The position numbers were made by a program, and so were the translations under genes. Shown here one piece after another: positions 9,824 through 17,909 of a stretch of DNA of 55,398 nucleotides (position 1 is its first letter; each line of letters starts with the position of its first letter). This stretch comes from an uncultured Bacilli bacterium (lineage in GTDB: Bacteria; Bacillota_I; Bacilli_A; RF39; UBA660). The stretch covers positions 1 to 55,398 of the forward strand of contig CALVOW010000007.1 in assembly GCA_944350445.1 (NCBI GenBank), read 5' to 3'. The notes under the pieces were generated by a model. It was not told where the DNA came from, searched no databases, and saw only the letters and a list, made by a program, of their open reading frames with translations.

Positions 9824-11347
9824 ATGAAAATTAAATTAAAATTCATTTTTTGTTTTTTCTTTTTATTATTTTTAACACCTAAGATATGTTTTGCCAAAAT
9901 CATTGAAATTGATAGAATTACTTATGATGTTGTTGATGTTTTAGATCAAGAAACCTTTATATATGATGCTAAAAACGATACATTAACTTTAAAAAACGCC
10001 AATTTAAAAACAATCAAAACAAGTAATTCTTTAAAAATTAATGTAGAAGGTGAAAATACTTTAGTAAATGATATTTCAAATCTTGATAGTATAGTTGCCA
10101 AAGATTTAATTATAACTGGAAGTGGTAACCTTAATATTATATCTAATAGAAAAGGAATAATAGGTGAAAGAATTAAAATTCAGGGAACTAATCTTTCCAT
10201 TTTATCAAAAAGTGATGCTATTACTTCCTCTTCTTCTTACAATTATGATATCATCATTGATGACTCTAATTTAAATATAGGAAGTGAAGTAAATATTTTT
10301 AATGTTGTATCAGGAAATTTATATTTAAATAATTCTAATATTAAGATTTTAAAAGGCAAATATTTTGTTGGAGGGTTTACAAATGATGTTTATCTTAATA
10401 ATACTAATTTAGAAATAGAAGAAATAAACAGTTTTCGTGTTTCTTCTAAGAAAGTATATGTTAATCAAAATAGTAGGTTATATATTCATGCCATAGATAA
10501 TAGATTTCTAAATAAAAATTATATTATAAATGATAATTTAACTATGCTAACAAGTCTGGATGGAAATATTTATAGTGAATTAAAAAATGAAAAAGATAAT
10601 TATATTAAAATTTATCCAACTGTTACAGAAAGTAGTTTACAAATTCAAAAAGAAAAATTAACGGAATTAGAAAAAAAATTACAGGAACAAAGCATTTATT
10701 TACAAGAAGAAGAAAAAAAAATAAATTCTTTAAAAGATGCTTTAAGTTTAAAAGAAGCAAACCTAGTTAATTTTGAAAAATCTTTAAATGAAAAAAAAGA
10801 AGAAATGTTAAGTTTTGAAAATATTCTTGTAGAAAAAGAGAATAGTTTATTAGAACTTTCTAATTCGTTAAAAGAGCAAGAAGAATTAATTCAATTTAAG
10901 CAAATTGAGTTAGAAACTTTGCAAAAAGAACTTACATCTAAAAAAGAAATATTAAGTGTTGAAGAGCAAGAATATGATAAAAAACAGGAAGAATTAGCAA
11001 AAACAAAAGCCCTTTTAGGAAATGAAAAAAGTAAAATATATCAAGAAGAAAGTATTTTGTTAAAAGAAAAAATGGAAGTAGAAAAAATGAAAAAGGAGTT
11101 AGAGAAAAGAGAAATATTAATAAAAAATGAAAGTGCTGAAAATTCTTTGGAAGAATTTCAAGAAGTAAGAGTTGAAGATTATGAGGAGGTTTTAGTTGAT
11201 GATGAGATTTATTTGGAAGATGATTCAAAATTTATTAATTTTATAAAAAATAATAAAATTAAATTTTCTTTAATTGCAATTTTTATCTTATTTTTAAGCA
11301 TTATTATTACCATATTAAAAAGACGGAGAGTGATTTTGAATGGATAA
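9824..11347 (+). CDS. Exported protein: beta-rich head, long coiled coil, C-terminal anchor
   Basis: This is a 507-aa protein with a Sec signal peptide (about residues 1-25, ending CFAK). Residues 30-270 have short Asn/Ile/Leu beta repeats (ITGSGNLNII, DSNLNIG, NLYLNNSNI, DVYLNNTNL) that resemble a right-handed beta-helix. Residues 275-430 form a Glu/Lys/Leu coiled coil. An acidic stretch (about 440-470) precedes a transmembrane helix (about 478-498) and a short KRRR cytoplasmic tail. The predicted topology puts the head and stalk outside the membrane. I do not recognise the complete architecture. It overlaps comEA by 8 nt and shares its promoter, so it may belong to the competence machinery. 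Confidence 0.8.
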   Translation: MKIKLKFIFCFFFLLFLTPKICFAKIIEIDRITYDVVDVLDQETFIYDAKNDTLTLKNANLKTIKTSNSLKINVEGENTLVNDISNLDSIVAKDLIITGSGNLNIISNRKGIIGERIKIQGTNLSILSKSDAITSSSSYNYDIIIDDSNLNIGSEVNIFNVVSGNLYLNNSNIKILKGKYFVGGFTNDVYLNNTNLEIEEINSFRVSSKKVYVNQNSRLYIHAIDNRFLNKNYIINDNLTMLTSLDGNIYSELKNEKDNYIKIYPTVTESSLQIQKEKLTELEKKLQEQSIYLQEEEKKINSLKDALSLKEANLVNFEKSLNEKKEEMLSFENILVEKENSLLELSNSLKEQEELIQFKQIELETLQKELTSKKEILSVEEQEYDKKQEELAKTKALLGNEKSKIYQEESILLKEKMEVEKMKKELEKREILIKNESAENSLEEFQEVRVEDYEEVLVDDEIYLEDDSKFINFIKNNKIKFSLIAIFILFLSIIITILKRRRVILNG

Positions 11348-12107
11348 ATTAAATACAATTAAATTATTTATTTATGAAAATAAGAAAAAAGCTATTTTAC
11401 TATGTTGTTTATTAGTTCTATTCTTGTTATCTACTTTTCTTTTGTTTCAAAAAAATAATACAAGTAAAAACAATGTTGTTTATGAAAATTTAGTTGAAGA
11501 AAAATTGGAAGCTAATTTAGAAACTAATTTAAAAGAGGAAGAGATAGAAGAGGAAAAAATTTATTATTATGTTGATGTAAAAGGATATGTTAATAATCCT
11601 GGTGTCTATTCTATTGAAAAAGGCAAAAGAGTTGTTGATGCAATTAATAAAGCTGGGGGATTAAAAAAAGATGCTAACACAAGTCTTTTGAATTTAAGTA
11701 TGGAAGTTCGGGATGCAATGGTAATTATCGTTTATTCAAATAGTGAAATTAATAATTATCAAACTTTACAAGAAAAGAATAAAACAACCGAGGAAATTTG
11801 TAATGAAAATATTCAAAATGATGCTTGTATTTGTAATACTGAATCTAATGATGATGTTTCAAATGTAGATGAGACATCTTCTAAAGATGAAGAGACAAGT
11901 TTAGATGAAGCAAATTCTAAGATTAACATTAATAAAGCTTCTTTGGAAGAATTAATGACTTTAAATAATATAGGAGAAAGTAAAGCCAAAGCAATTATTG
12001 AATATCGAACAACCGTAGGTTTATTTAAAACAATTGAGGAAATAAAAAATGTAAGTGGAATAGGTGATACTATATTTGAATCGCTTAAAGATTATATTAC
12101 AGTCTAA
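11340..12107 (+). CDS. comEA: Competence DNA receptor ComEA
   Basis: ComEA binds double-stranded DNA outside the membrane and passes it to the ComEC channel. The 255-aa protein has an N-terminal membrane anchor (about residues 16-36), an SLBB-type domain (YYVDVKGYVNNPGVYSI, about residues 75-140), an acidic linker, and a C-terminal helix-hairpin-helix pair (ININKASLEELMTLNNIGESKAKAI and GIGDTIFESLKDYITV). The order anchor-SLBB-HhH is the standard Gram-positive form. It overlaps the upstream surface-protein gene by 8 nt, and the comEC start codon lies inside its 3' end. Confidence 0.95.
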   Translation: MDKLNTIKLFIYENKKKAILLCCLLVLFLLSTFLLFQKNNTSKNNVVYENLVEEKLEANLETNLKEEEIEEEKIYYYVDVKGYVNNPGVYSIEKGKRVVDAINKAGGLKKDANTSLLNLSMEVRDAMVIIVYSNSEINNYQTLQEKNKTTEEICNENIQNDACICNTESNDDVSNVDETSSKDEETSLDEANSKININKASLEELMTLNNIGESKAKAIIEYRTTVGLFKTIEEIKNVSGIGDTIFESLKDYITV

Positions 12108-14112
12108 ATTATTTTTAGTAATTTTCCTTATTTTCACTTGTTTATATGTTTTTGTAGCTGTTAAAGTGATAAAATATGAAAGCAAATTTAATTTTAATGA
12201 AACAAAATTTATTGGTCAAGTTGTTAGAATAAAGATAACCGATTACGGTTATTCGATTACTGTTAGGTCGAAAGAGGATTTGGTTGTTTATACAGAAGAA
12301 TTTCCCTATCAATTAGGAGATACTCTTCTGATAGAAGGCGAACTAAATCCTCCTTCCAATAATACGGTTTTTAATAATTTTAATTATAAAGAATACTTAT
12401 ATCAAAATAAAATTTTTTATACTGTTTCAGCAAATAATATTAAATTACTAGAAGAAAATCAAAATATTTTCTTTGCTTTAAAAAATAAATTAATAAAATA
12501 TATGAATACTTTTAAGTCTCATGAATACTTAAAATCTTTTATATTAGGTGATACTTCCTATTTAGATAATGACTTATATGAATCTTATCAAATAAATGGA
12601 ATATGTCATTTATTAGCTATTGGTAGTAGTCATATTACTTTTTTAAGTCTATTTTTATTATTTATTTTTAAAAAATTAAAATGTAACGAATCTTTTTCTA
12701 AGATTATATTATTTTTAATAATTTTTCTATTTCTTCTTTTAACAGATTATCCAATTTCTATTGTCAGAGTTTATTTATATATGATACTTTCCTTTTTAAA
12801 TAAGAAATTAAATCTTAATTTATCTAGTATTAAATTATTTATTTTTGTCTTACTAATTACTTTATTTATTAATCCTTTTTATATTTATCATAAGGGATTT
12901 CTATATTCTTATAGTATTAGTTTTATTTTAATACTAAATAAAGATAAATTAACAGGAAATTATTTAATGAAGTTATTAAAGATTTCTTTTATTTCTTTTT
13001 TATATAGTATACCATTTAACATTTATTTTAATTTTTCTATTAATTTATTTAGTATTATTTATAATTTATTTTATGTTCCAATCTTTAATATAGTTGTTTT
13101 TCCAATCTCTCTTTTGACACTTATATTTCCATTTTTGGATAATATTTTTTATCAAATTATGAATGGTTTAAATTATCTTTCTTATTTTTTGAATGATTTT
13201 ACTTTGGGAATTATTATATTAAAAAAAATATCGCTTTTGATTTTAATAATTTATTTAGTAATTATAACTTATGTAATAAAAGATTGGTTTTCTAAAAAGA
13301 AAAAAAGTTTTCTTTTACTTTTACTTATTTTAATATTTCATTTTTATATTAATGATTTAGTCCCTAATGATTATTTTGTTATCATTGATGTTAAACAAGG
13401 TGATAGTAGTTTATTTTATAGTAATAATAAAACGGTTTTAGTAGATACAGGGGGAATTTTTAATCAACAAGTGTCCAAGAAAACTATTTTAATGTTAAAA
13501 TCGTTTGGAATTAAAAAAATTGATTATTTATTTTTAACCCACGGAGATTACGATCATATGGGAGATAGTATTTATTTTCTAAATAATTTTCACGTATCTA
13601 ATGTAATTTTTAATAGTAATGAAATGAATGATTTAGAACAAGAATTATTAGGGGAATTAAAGCTTAAAAAGATAAAATATAGTATTGGTTATCAAGGTAT
13701 GACTTATACTGTTAATAATTTAAAAATAAAACTTTTAAATACAGCTTATCAAGATGAAAATGATTCTAGTTTGGTTTTATATATGTTATTTAATGACAAA
13801 AAAATTTTATTAATGGGTGATGCTTCAAAAACAGTTGAACAAGATTTAATAGATAAATATGATTTACCAAATATTGATTATTTAAAAGTAGGACATCATG
13901 GAAGTAAAACAAGTACATCTAGTAATTTTGTAGATGTAGTTAATCCTAAATATTCGATAATATCAGTAGGTAAAAATAATCTCTATAATCATCCAAATGC
14001 TGAAGTATTAGCTAATTTAAGTAATACAAAAATATATAGAACAGATGATAATGGTAGTATTTTATTTAAATTTAAGAAAAATAAAGTTATTATAAAAACA
14101 TCTCCATCATAG
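12076..14112 (+). CDS. comEC: DNA uptake channel ComEC/Rec2
   Basis: ComEC transports single-stranded DNA across the membrane during transformation. The protein has N-terminal membrane segments, an extracellular OB-like region, the competence domain with many hydrophobic helices (about residues 150-430), and a C-terminal metallo-beta-lactamase domain with THGDYDHMG, MGDASK and VGHHGSKTS. I choose TTG at 12076 (678 aa) because AGGTGA lies 8 nt upstream; GTG at 12064 (682 aa) is the alternative. Either start overlaps comEA, implying coupling. The last roughly 430 bp are partly duplicated at 15180-15560. Confidence 0.93.
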   Translation: MNRLKIILQSKLFLVIFLIFTCLYVFVAVKVIKYESKFNFNETKFIGQVVRIKITDYGYSITVRSKEDLVVYTEEFPYQLGDTLLIEGELNPPSNNTVFNNFNYKEYLYQNKIFYTVSANNIKLLEENQNIFFALKNKLIKYMNTFKSHEYLKSFILGDTSYLDNDLYESYQINGICHLLAIGSSHITFLSLFLLFIFKKLKCNESFSKIILFLIIFLFLLLTDYPISIVRVYLYMILSFLNKKLNLNLSSIKLFIFVLLITLFINPFYIYHKGFLYSYSISFILILNKDKLTGNYLMKLLKISFISFLYSIPFNIYFNFSINLFSIIYNLFYVPIFNIVVFPISLLTLIFPFLDNIFYQIMNGLNYLSYFLNDFTLGIIILKKISLLILIIYLVIITYVIKDWFSKKKKSFLLLLLILIFHFYINDLVPNDYFVIIDVKQGDSSLFYSNNKTVLVDTGGIFNQQVSKKTILMLKSFGIKKIDYLFLTHGDYDHMGDSIYFLNNFHVSNVIFNSNEMNDLEQELLGELKLKKIKYSIGYQGMTYTVNNLKIKLLNTAYQDENDSSLVLYMLFNDKKILLMGDASKTVEQDLIDKYDLPNIDYLKVGHHGSKTSTSSNFVDVVNPKYSIISVGKNNLYNHPNAEVLANLSNTKIYRTDDNGSILFKFKKNKVIIKTSPS

Positions 14113-14124
14113 GAAGGGGTAAAA

Positions 14125-15010
14125 ATGAATTACTATAACGAGATAAAAAATGAATTGTTAAATAATGAAATCAATAGAAAAATTAAAAACTATTCAATTA
14201 ATAGAAGTGATCTAAATACATATTATAATGTTGGAAAAATGTTAAGTGAAGCAGGTAAACATTATGGTGAAGGAATAATAAAAGAATATTCTAAAAAATT
14301 AACATTAGATAATAGGTAAAGGATATGGGATTTCCAACTTAAAGAGAATGCGACAATTTTATTATATTATTGCAAAAGGTGTTGCACTGCCACACCAATT
14401 AAGTTGGTCGCACATTTTATCGCTATTACCAATTGATGATATAAATGAAATTAATTACTATATTGATATTTCTATTAAACAAAGTTTATCTTATAGAGAA
14501 CTTAGAAATAAAATAAAAAATAATGAATATCACCGATTGGATACTGAAATTAAAAATAAATTAATTAATAAAGAGAAATCAAATGTAGTAGATTTTGTTA
14601 AAAATCCAATAATGATAAAAAATAATAATAACTATGAAATTATGTCCGAGAAGATTTTAAAAAAATTAATTTTAGAAGATATTGAATTTTTTATGAAAGA
14701 ATTAGGTAATTCTTTTAGTTTTATTGGTAGTGAATATAAAATTAGAATTGGCAATAATTATAATTATATTGATTTGCTGTTATTTAATTATGAATATAAT
14801 TGTTTTGTAGTAATTGAACTAAAAGTCACTGAACTTAAAAAGGAACATATAGGTCAAATACAAGTATATATGAATTATATAGATGAAAATTTAAAGAAAT
14901 TTAATCAAAATAAAACGATTGGAATAATAATTTGCAAACAAAATAATAAGTATGTAATAAAATATTGCTCTGATGATAGGATTATTGCAAGAGAATATGA
15001 ACTAGTGTGA
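14125..15010 (+). pseudogene. Frameshifted DUF1016/YhcG-type PDDEXK nuclease
   Basis: Two adjacent ORFs together make one DUF1016 protein. The first (14125-14319) holds the N-terminal helical part ending KKLTLDN. The continuation GKGYGISNLKRMRQFYY is read from 14315 in the next frame and runs to 15010, so one extra base near 14314 breaks the gene. The second part carries LSWSHILSLLP and a PD-(D/E)XK core (YIDLLLFN, then VVIELKV). Members are mostly linked to mobile DNA or defence. No slippery heptamer is visible at the break, so decay is more likely than programmed frameshifting. AGGAAGGGGT precedes the ATG, 12 nt after comEC. Confidence 0.85.
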
Positions 15011-15036
15011 TATGATAAATAGCAACAGGTGAGGTT

Positions 15037-15159
15037 ATGGAATTAAACGATATAAAAGAATTAAAAAATATAAAATTAATATCATCAATAGAAAGCAATT
15101 GTTATGTATATAAAGATATTATTTATAAAGTATTTAAAAACAGTTTAATTGAGAGATAA
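15037..15159 (+). CDS. Short ORF, probable gene-start fragment (40 aa)
   Basis: A GGTGAGGTT ribosome site precedes an ATG and 40 codons beginning MELNDIKELKNIKLISS. The sequence stops just before the decayed comEC copy, so it looks like the 5' end of a longer gene cut by recombination. I do not recognise the family with confidence; the segment NCYVYKDIIYKVFK could be the first strands of a kinase-like fold. Confidence 0.35.
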   Translation: MELNDIKELKNIKLISSIESNCYVYKDIIYKVFKNSLIER

Positions 15160-15179
15160 TTGGATACAATTAAGGTCTT

Positions 15180-15560
15180 TTTGGAAAAAGTTATTAAAGT
15201 TATTAGAAGAATTAAAACTTATAGTACTGGTTATCAAGGTATTATTTATACTGTTAATAATTTAAAAATAAAACTTTTAAATACAGCTTATCAAGATGAA
15301 AGTGATTCTAGTTTAATTTTATTAATGGTGATTCTTCAAAACAATATAAATATGATTTATCAGATATTGATTATTTAAAAGTAGGACATCATGGAAGTAA
15401 AAAAAGTACATCTAGTAATTTGGTAGATGTAGTTAATCCTAAATATTCGATAATATCAGTAGATAAAAATAATCTCTATAATCATTTAAATAATGAAGTA
15501 TTAGTTAATTTAAGTAATACAAAAATATATAGAATAAATGATAGTGGTAGCATTTTAAAA
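15180..15560 (+). pseudogene. Decayed partial copy of the comEC 3' end
   Basis: This stretch aligns by eye with about 13640-14070 of comEC, including long identical blocks such as GGACATCATGGAAGTAAAA (the GHHGSK region) and the ATTCGATAATATCAGTAG region. It has internal deletions of roughly 30 and 15-20 bp, frameshifts, and loss of key residues (NHPNAE has become NHLNNE). It cannot encode a functional product. The DUF1016 pseudogene and a 40-codon fragment lie between it and the true comEC end. Confidence 0.9.
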
Positions 15561-15727
15561 ATCATAGTATAAGATATTAAAATACAACATATAATATTAA
15601 CAACTTATTTTTATAACTATTTTACTTAATAGTTTGTATTATACTTGAAATTTAAAAATAGCAAATAAGTGAAGTAGGAAGTATTTTATTAAAAAGATGG
15701 AACAATTAAATGTCAAGCGCCATAAAA

Positions 15728-15807
15728 TATAATGTGACGCTTAACGTGTTAAGCGTTTAATATAGATAGGAATATTTCCTGGGAGAACTCACTTTGAGTT
15801 CTTTTTT
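15728..15807 (+). ncRNA. Possible short transcript with palindrome and terminator
   Basis: A TATAAT (15728-15733) with only a weak -35 is followed by ACGCTTAAC-GT-GTTAAGCGT (15737-15756), a 9-bp perfect hairpin. Next come AGAACTC (15784-15790) and GAGTTCT (15796-15802) with a T6 run, a good intrinsic terminator. No ORF fits inside. It may be a small RNA or the remains of a lost gene's end. The rest of 15561-15889 shows nothing I can name. Confidence 0.35.
15784..15807 (+). terminator. Intrinsic terminator upstream of the dacA-type gene
   Basis: The stem AGAACTC/GAGTTCT with a 5-nt loop is followed by six T residues. It isolates the carboxypeptidase gene from the comEC scar region. Confidence 0.8.
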
Positions 15808-15898
15808 GTAAAGATAAATAATAAAAAAAACGAGAAATGATTATATAAATAGTTGTATTAATTTTTTTTATTTTCATATATTTTTATAGGTGATCGAA

Positions 15899-16975
15899 TT
15901 GAAAAAGCTCGTTTTTTTGTGTTTCTTTTTATTGCTTTTCCCGAAAAATGTTTTAGCAATAGAAAACAGTGCCACATCTAGTATTGTTATGGATTTAGAT
16001 AGTGGAAGAATTTTCGAGCAAAAAGATAGTAATACTGAGCGTTTAATTGCTTCAACAACAAAAATTATGACCTTTTTAGTAGCCGTTACTTATGCTGGTG
16101 ATAAATTAAATGAAAAAGTTGTTGTTGGTGAGGAAGTTTTAAAAATGTATGGAACTAATATGTATTTATCTTTAAATGAAGAATTAAAGTTAATAGATTT
16201 ATTATACGGTTTAATGCTTCGAAGCGGAAATGATGCTAGTGTTGTAATTGCCACCTATGTTGCTGGAAGTATTGATAATTTTGTTTATTTAATGAATGAA
16301 AAAGCCGAAGAGATTGGGATGCAAAATACAACTTTTAAAAATCCTCATGGCTTAGATGAAGAAACTAAAAATTATTCAACAGCCTATGATTTAGCTATTT
16401 TAACAAGATACTTATATTTAAATTATCCTCTTTATAAAGAAATATCTGGAACTAAATATTATGATTTTCAATCTAATTTAAAATCATATTCACTTACTAA
16501 TCGTAGTAAAATAATCTTTACTTATGAAAATACAACAACAGCTAAAAACGGTTATACACCATCAGCTGGTAAATCATTAGTAACAACAGCTACTAACAAT
16601 GATTTAAATTTATTAATAGTAACATTAGATGATCCAAATATATATGAAAATCATGAAAATTTATATAAATATTATTTTAATACTTATAAAAATTATTTAA
16701 TTCTTGATAAAAATAACTTTCAAGTAGATGGTAATTTATTAAATAACTATTATATAAAAAATAGTTTTTCCTATCCGTTAACTGAAGCTGAAAAAGAGAA
16801 AATCACAACGAAAATAATTGTTGAAGATGAAAAAAAAGATTCTTTAGGTAGAGTACAAATTTTATTAAATGATGAAGTAATTCATGAAGAAAAAATTTAT
16901 AAAAAAGACGAACCAGCCAAAAAAGAATCATGGTGGACCAAAATAAAAAATTTTTTTAAAAATTTATTTAAATAA
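15899..16975 (+). CDS. dacA: D-Ala-D-Ala carboxypeptidase (DacA/PBP5 family)
   Basis: This penicillin-binding protein trims pentapeptide stems in peptidoglycan at the membrane surface. It has a signal peptide ending VLA (about residue 18). SxxK is STTK (in LIASTTKIM) and SxN is SGN (in RSGNDAS). The third motif, normally KTG, reads KNG (AKNGYTPSAG), which is unusual. The C-terminal beta domain ends in a Trp/Phe/Lys amphipathic helix (SWWTKIKNFFKNLFK), the usual membrane anchor. I choose TTG at 15899 because AGGTGAT stands just upstream; GTG at 15890 is the alternative. Confidence 0.9.
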   Translation: MKKLVFLCFFLLLFPKNVLAIENSATSSIVMDLDSGRIFEQKDSNTERLIASTTKIMTFLVAVTYAGDKLNEKVVVGEEVLKMYGTNMYLSLNEELKLIDLLYGLMLRSGNDASVVIATYVAGSIDNFVYLMNEKAEEIGMQNTTFKNPHGLDEETKNYSTAYDLAILTRYLYLNYPLYKEISGTKYYDFQSNLKSYSLTNRSKIIFTYENTTTAKNGYTPSAGKSLVTTATNNDLNLLIVTLDDPNIYENHENLYKYYFNTYKNYLILDKNNFQVDGNLLNNYYIKNSFSYPLTEAEKEKITTKIIVEDEKKDSLGRVQILLNDEVIHEEKIYKKDEPAKKESWWTKIKNFFKNLFK

Positions 16976-16982
16976 TTTAACT

Positions 16983-17010
16983 TTGCTTTTCTTTCAAAAT
17001 AAATTATGAT
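16983..17010 (+). promoter_or_regulatory. Probable promoter of the 17048-polC operon
   Basis: TTGCTT (16983-16988) and TATGAT (17005-17010) are separated by 16 nt, just after the carboxypeptidase stop codon. Confidence 0.55.
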
Positions 17011-17047
17011 ATGATTAATTTGTATTTTGTGGAAAGTAGTTGATTAA

Positions 17048-17899
17048 ATGAATTTAGAATTTTATGTAAATGAATATCTTTTAGCATGGTATTTACTATA
17101 TAGTGCTAGTTTGTCAAAAGAGATTGATAAATTTCGCAAAAATTTATGGAGTAAGTATAAAAAAGAATATAATTTTTGTTATAAAGATAAACAAGAAATT
17201 ATAAAATATGGACATGATTTTATTCCTGATAATGATGTTTTATATAACGAAATATTTGAAAGTGATTTATATGTTTCTCTAAAAAAAGAAACACAAAAAC
17301 ATAAAAATCATTTAGTAAAACTTTTTAATGGTGATATGAAAGTTTTAAAAAAATGTGTTAAAGATGTCTTGAAGTTAGATTTGAGTGATACTTATTCTAT
17401 TTTTGTTATTCACCCAAGAATGGAATGTATTGAATATAATAATCAATTTAATGCTATAATTTGGGGCAGTGATAAAGATAAGTATGATGCTTTAACGATT
17501 TTAATTTTAACAATTGTAAGAGGTATTTATGAAAACTTTAACAACGAATATAAAGAAGTTGTAAATGCTATTATTGAACTTGCAGTTATTAATGAAATAG
17601 GTAAGCAATTAACCAAAACAGAAACTTATGAGCTTGGTGATAAAACATTAAGAATTATTAAAAGACAAATTTATCCTTTTTGGTTAATGTATTTAGGAAA
17701 CGATACCAAAGAAAGTTTAATTAATAAAATGATTGAAGATAAAATTGCTTTTGATATGGAACGTTATCCAATTGATAAAAATATGAAAAAAATGAATTTA
17801 ACGGAATTTATTAATTTTTGTATTAAAAACAATCGTCATATTTTAAAGCTTGGAAATGTTTTAAAGATAGAATCAGAGGAAGAAATTGAAGTAATTTAA
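17048..17899 (+). CDS. Conserved-looking hypothetical protein upstream of polC
   Basis: This is a 283-aa soluble protein with aromatic and charged helices. There is no signal peptide, and I recognise no motif such as HExxH, a P-loop or paired cysteines. It ends in an acidic EESEEEIEVI-like tail. It precedes polC by 10 bp with no terminator, so the two genes form an operon. A role near replication or polC expression is only guilt by association. Confidence 0.7.
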   Translation: MNLEFYVNEYLLAWYLLYSASLSKEIDKFRKNLWSKYKKEYNFCYKDKQEIIKYGHDFIPDNDVLYNEIFESDLYVSLKKETQKHKNHLVKLFNGDMKVLKKCVKDVLKLDLSDTYSIFVIHPRMECIEYNNQFNAIIWGSDKDKYDALTILILTIVRGIYENFNNEYKEVVNAIIELAVINEIGKQLTKTETYELGDKTLRIIKRQIYPFWLMYLGNDTKESLINKMIEDKIAFDMERYPIDKNMKKMNLTEFINFCIKNNRHILKLGNVLKIESEEEIEVI

Positions 17900-17909
17900 G
17901 AGGTATAAA

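Noticed and set aside
14125-15010. Programmed frameshifting in the DUF1016 gene
   Set aside because: No slippery heptamer or downstream pseudoknot is visible, and the surrounding DNA is full of decayed sequence.
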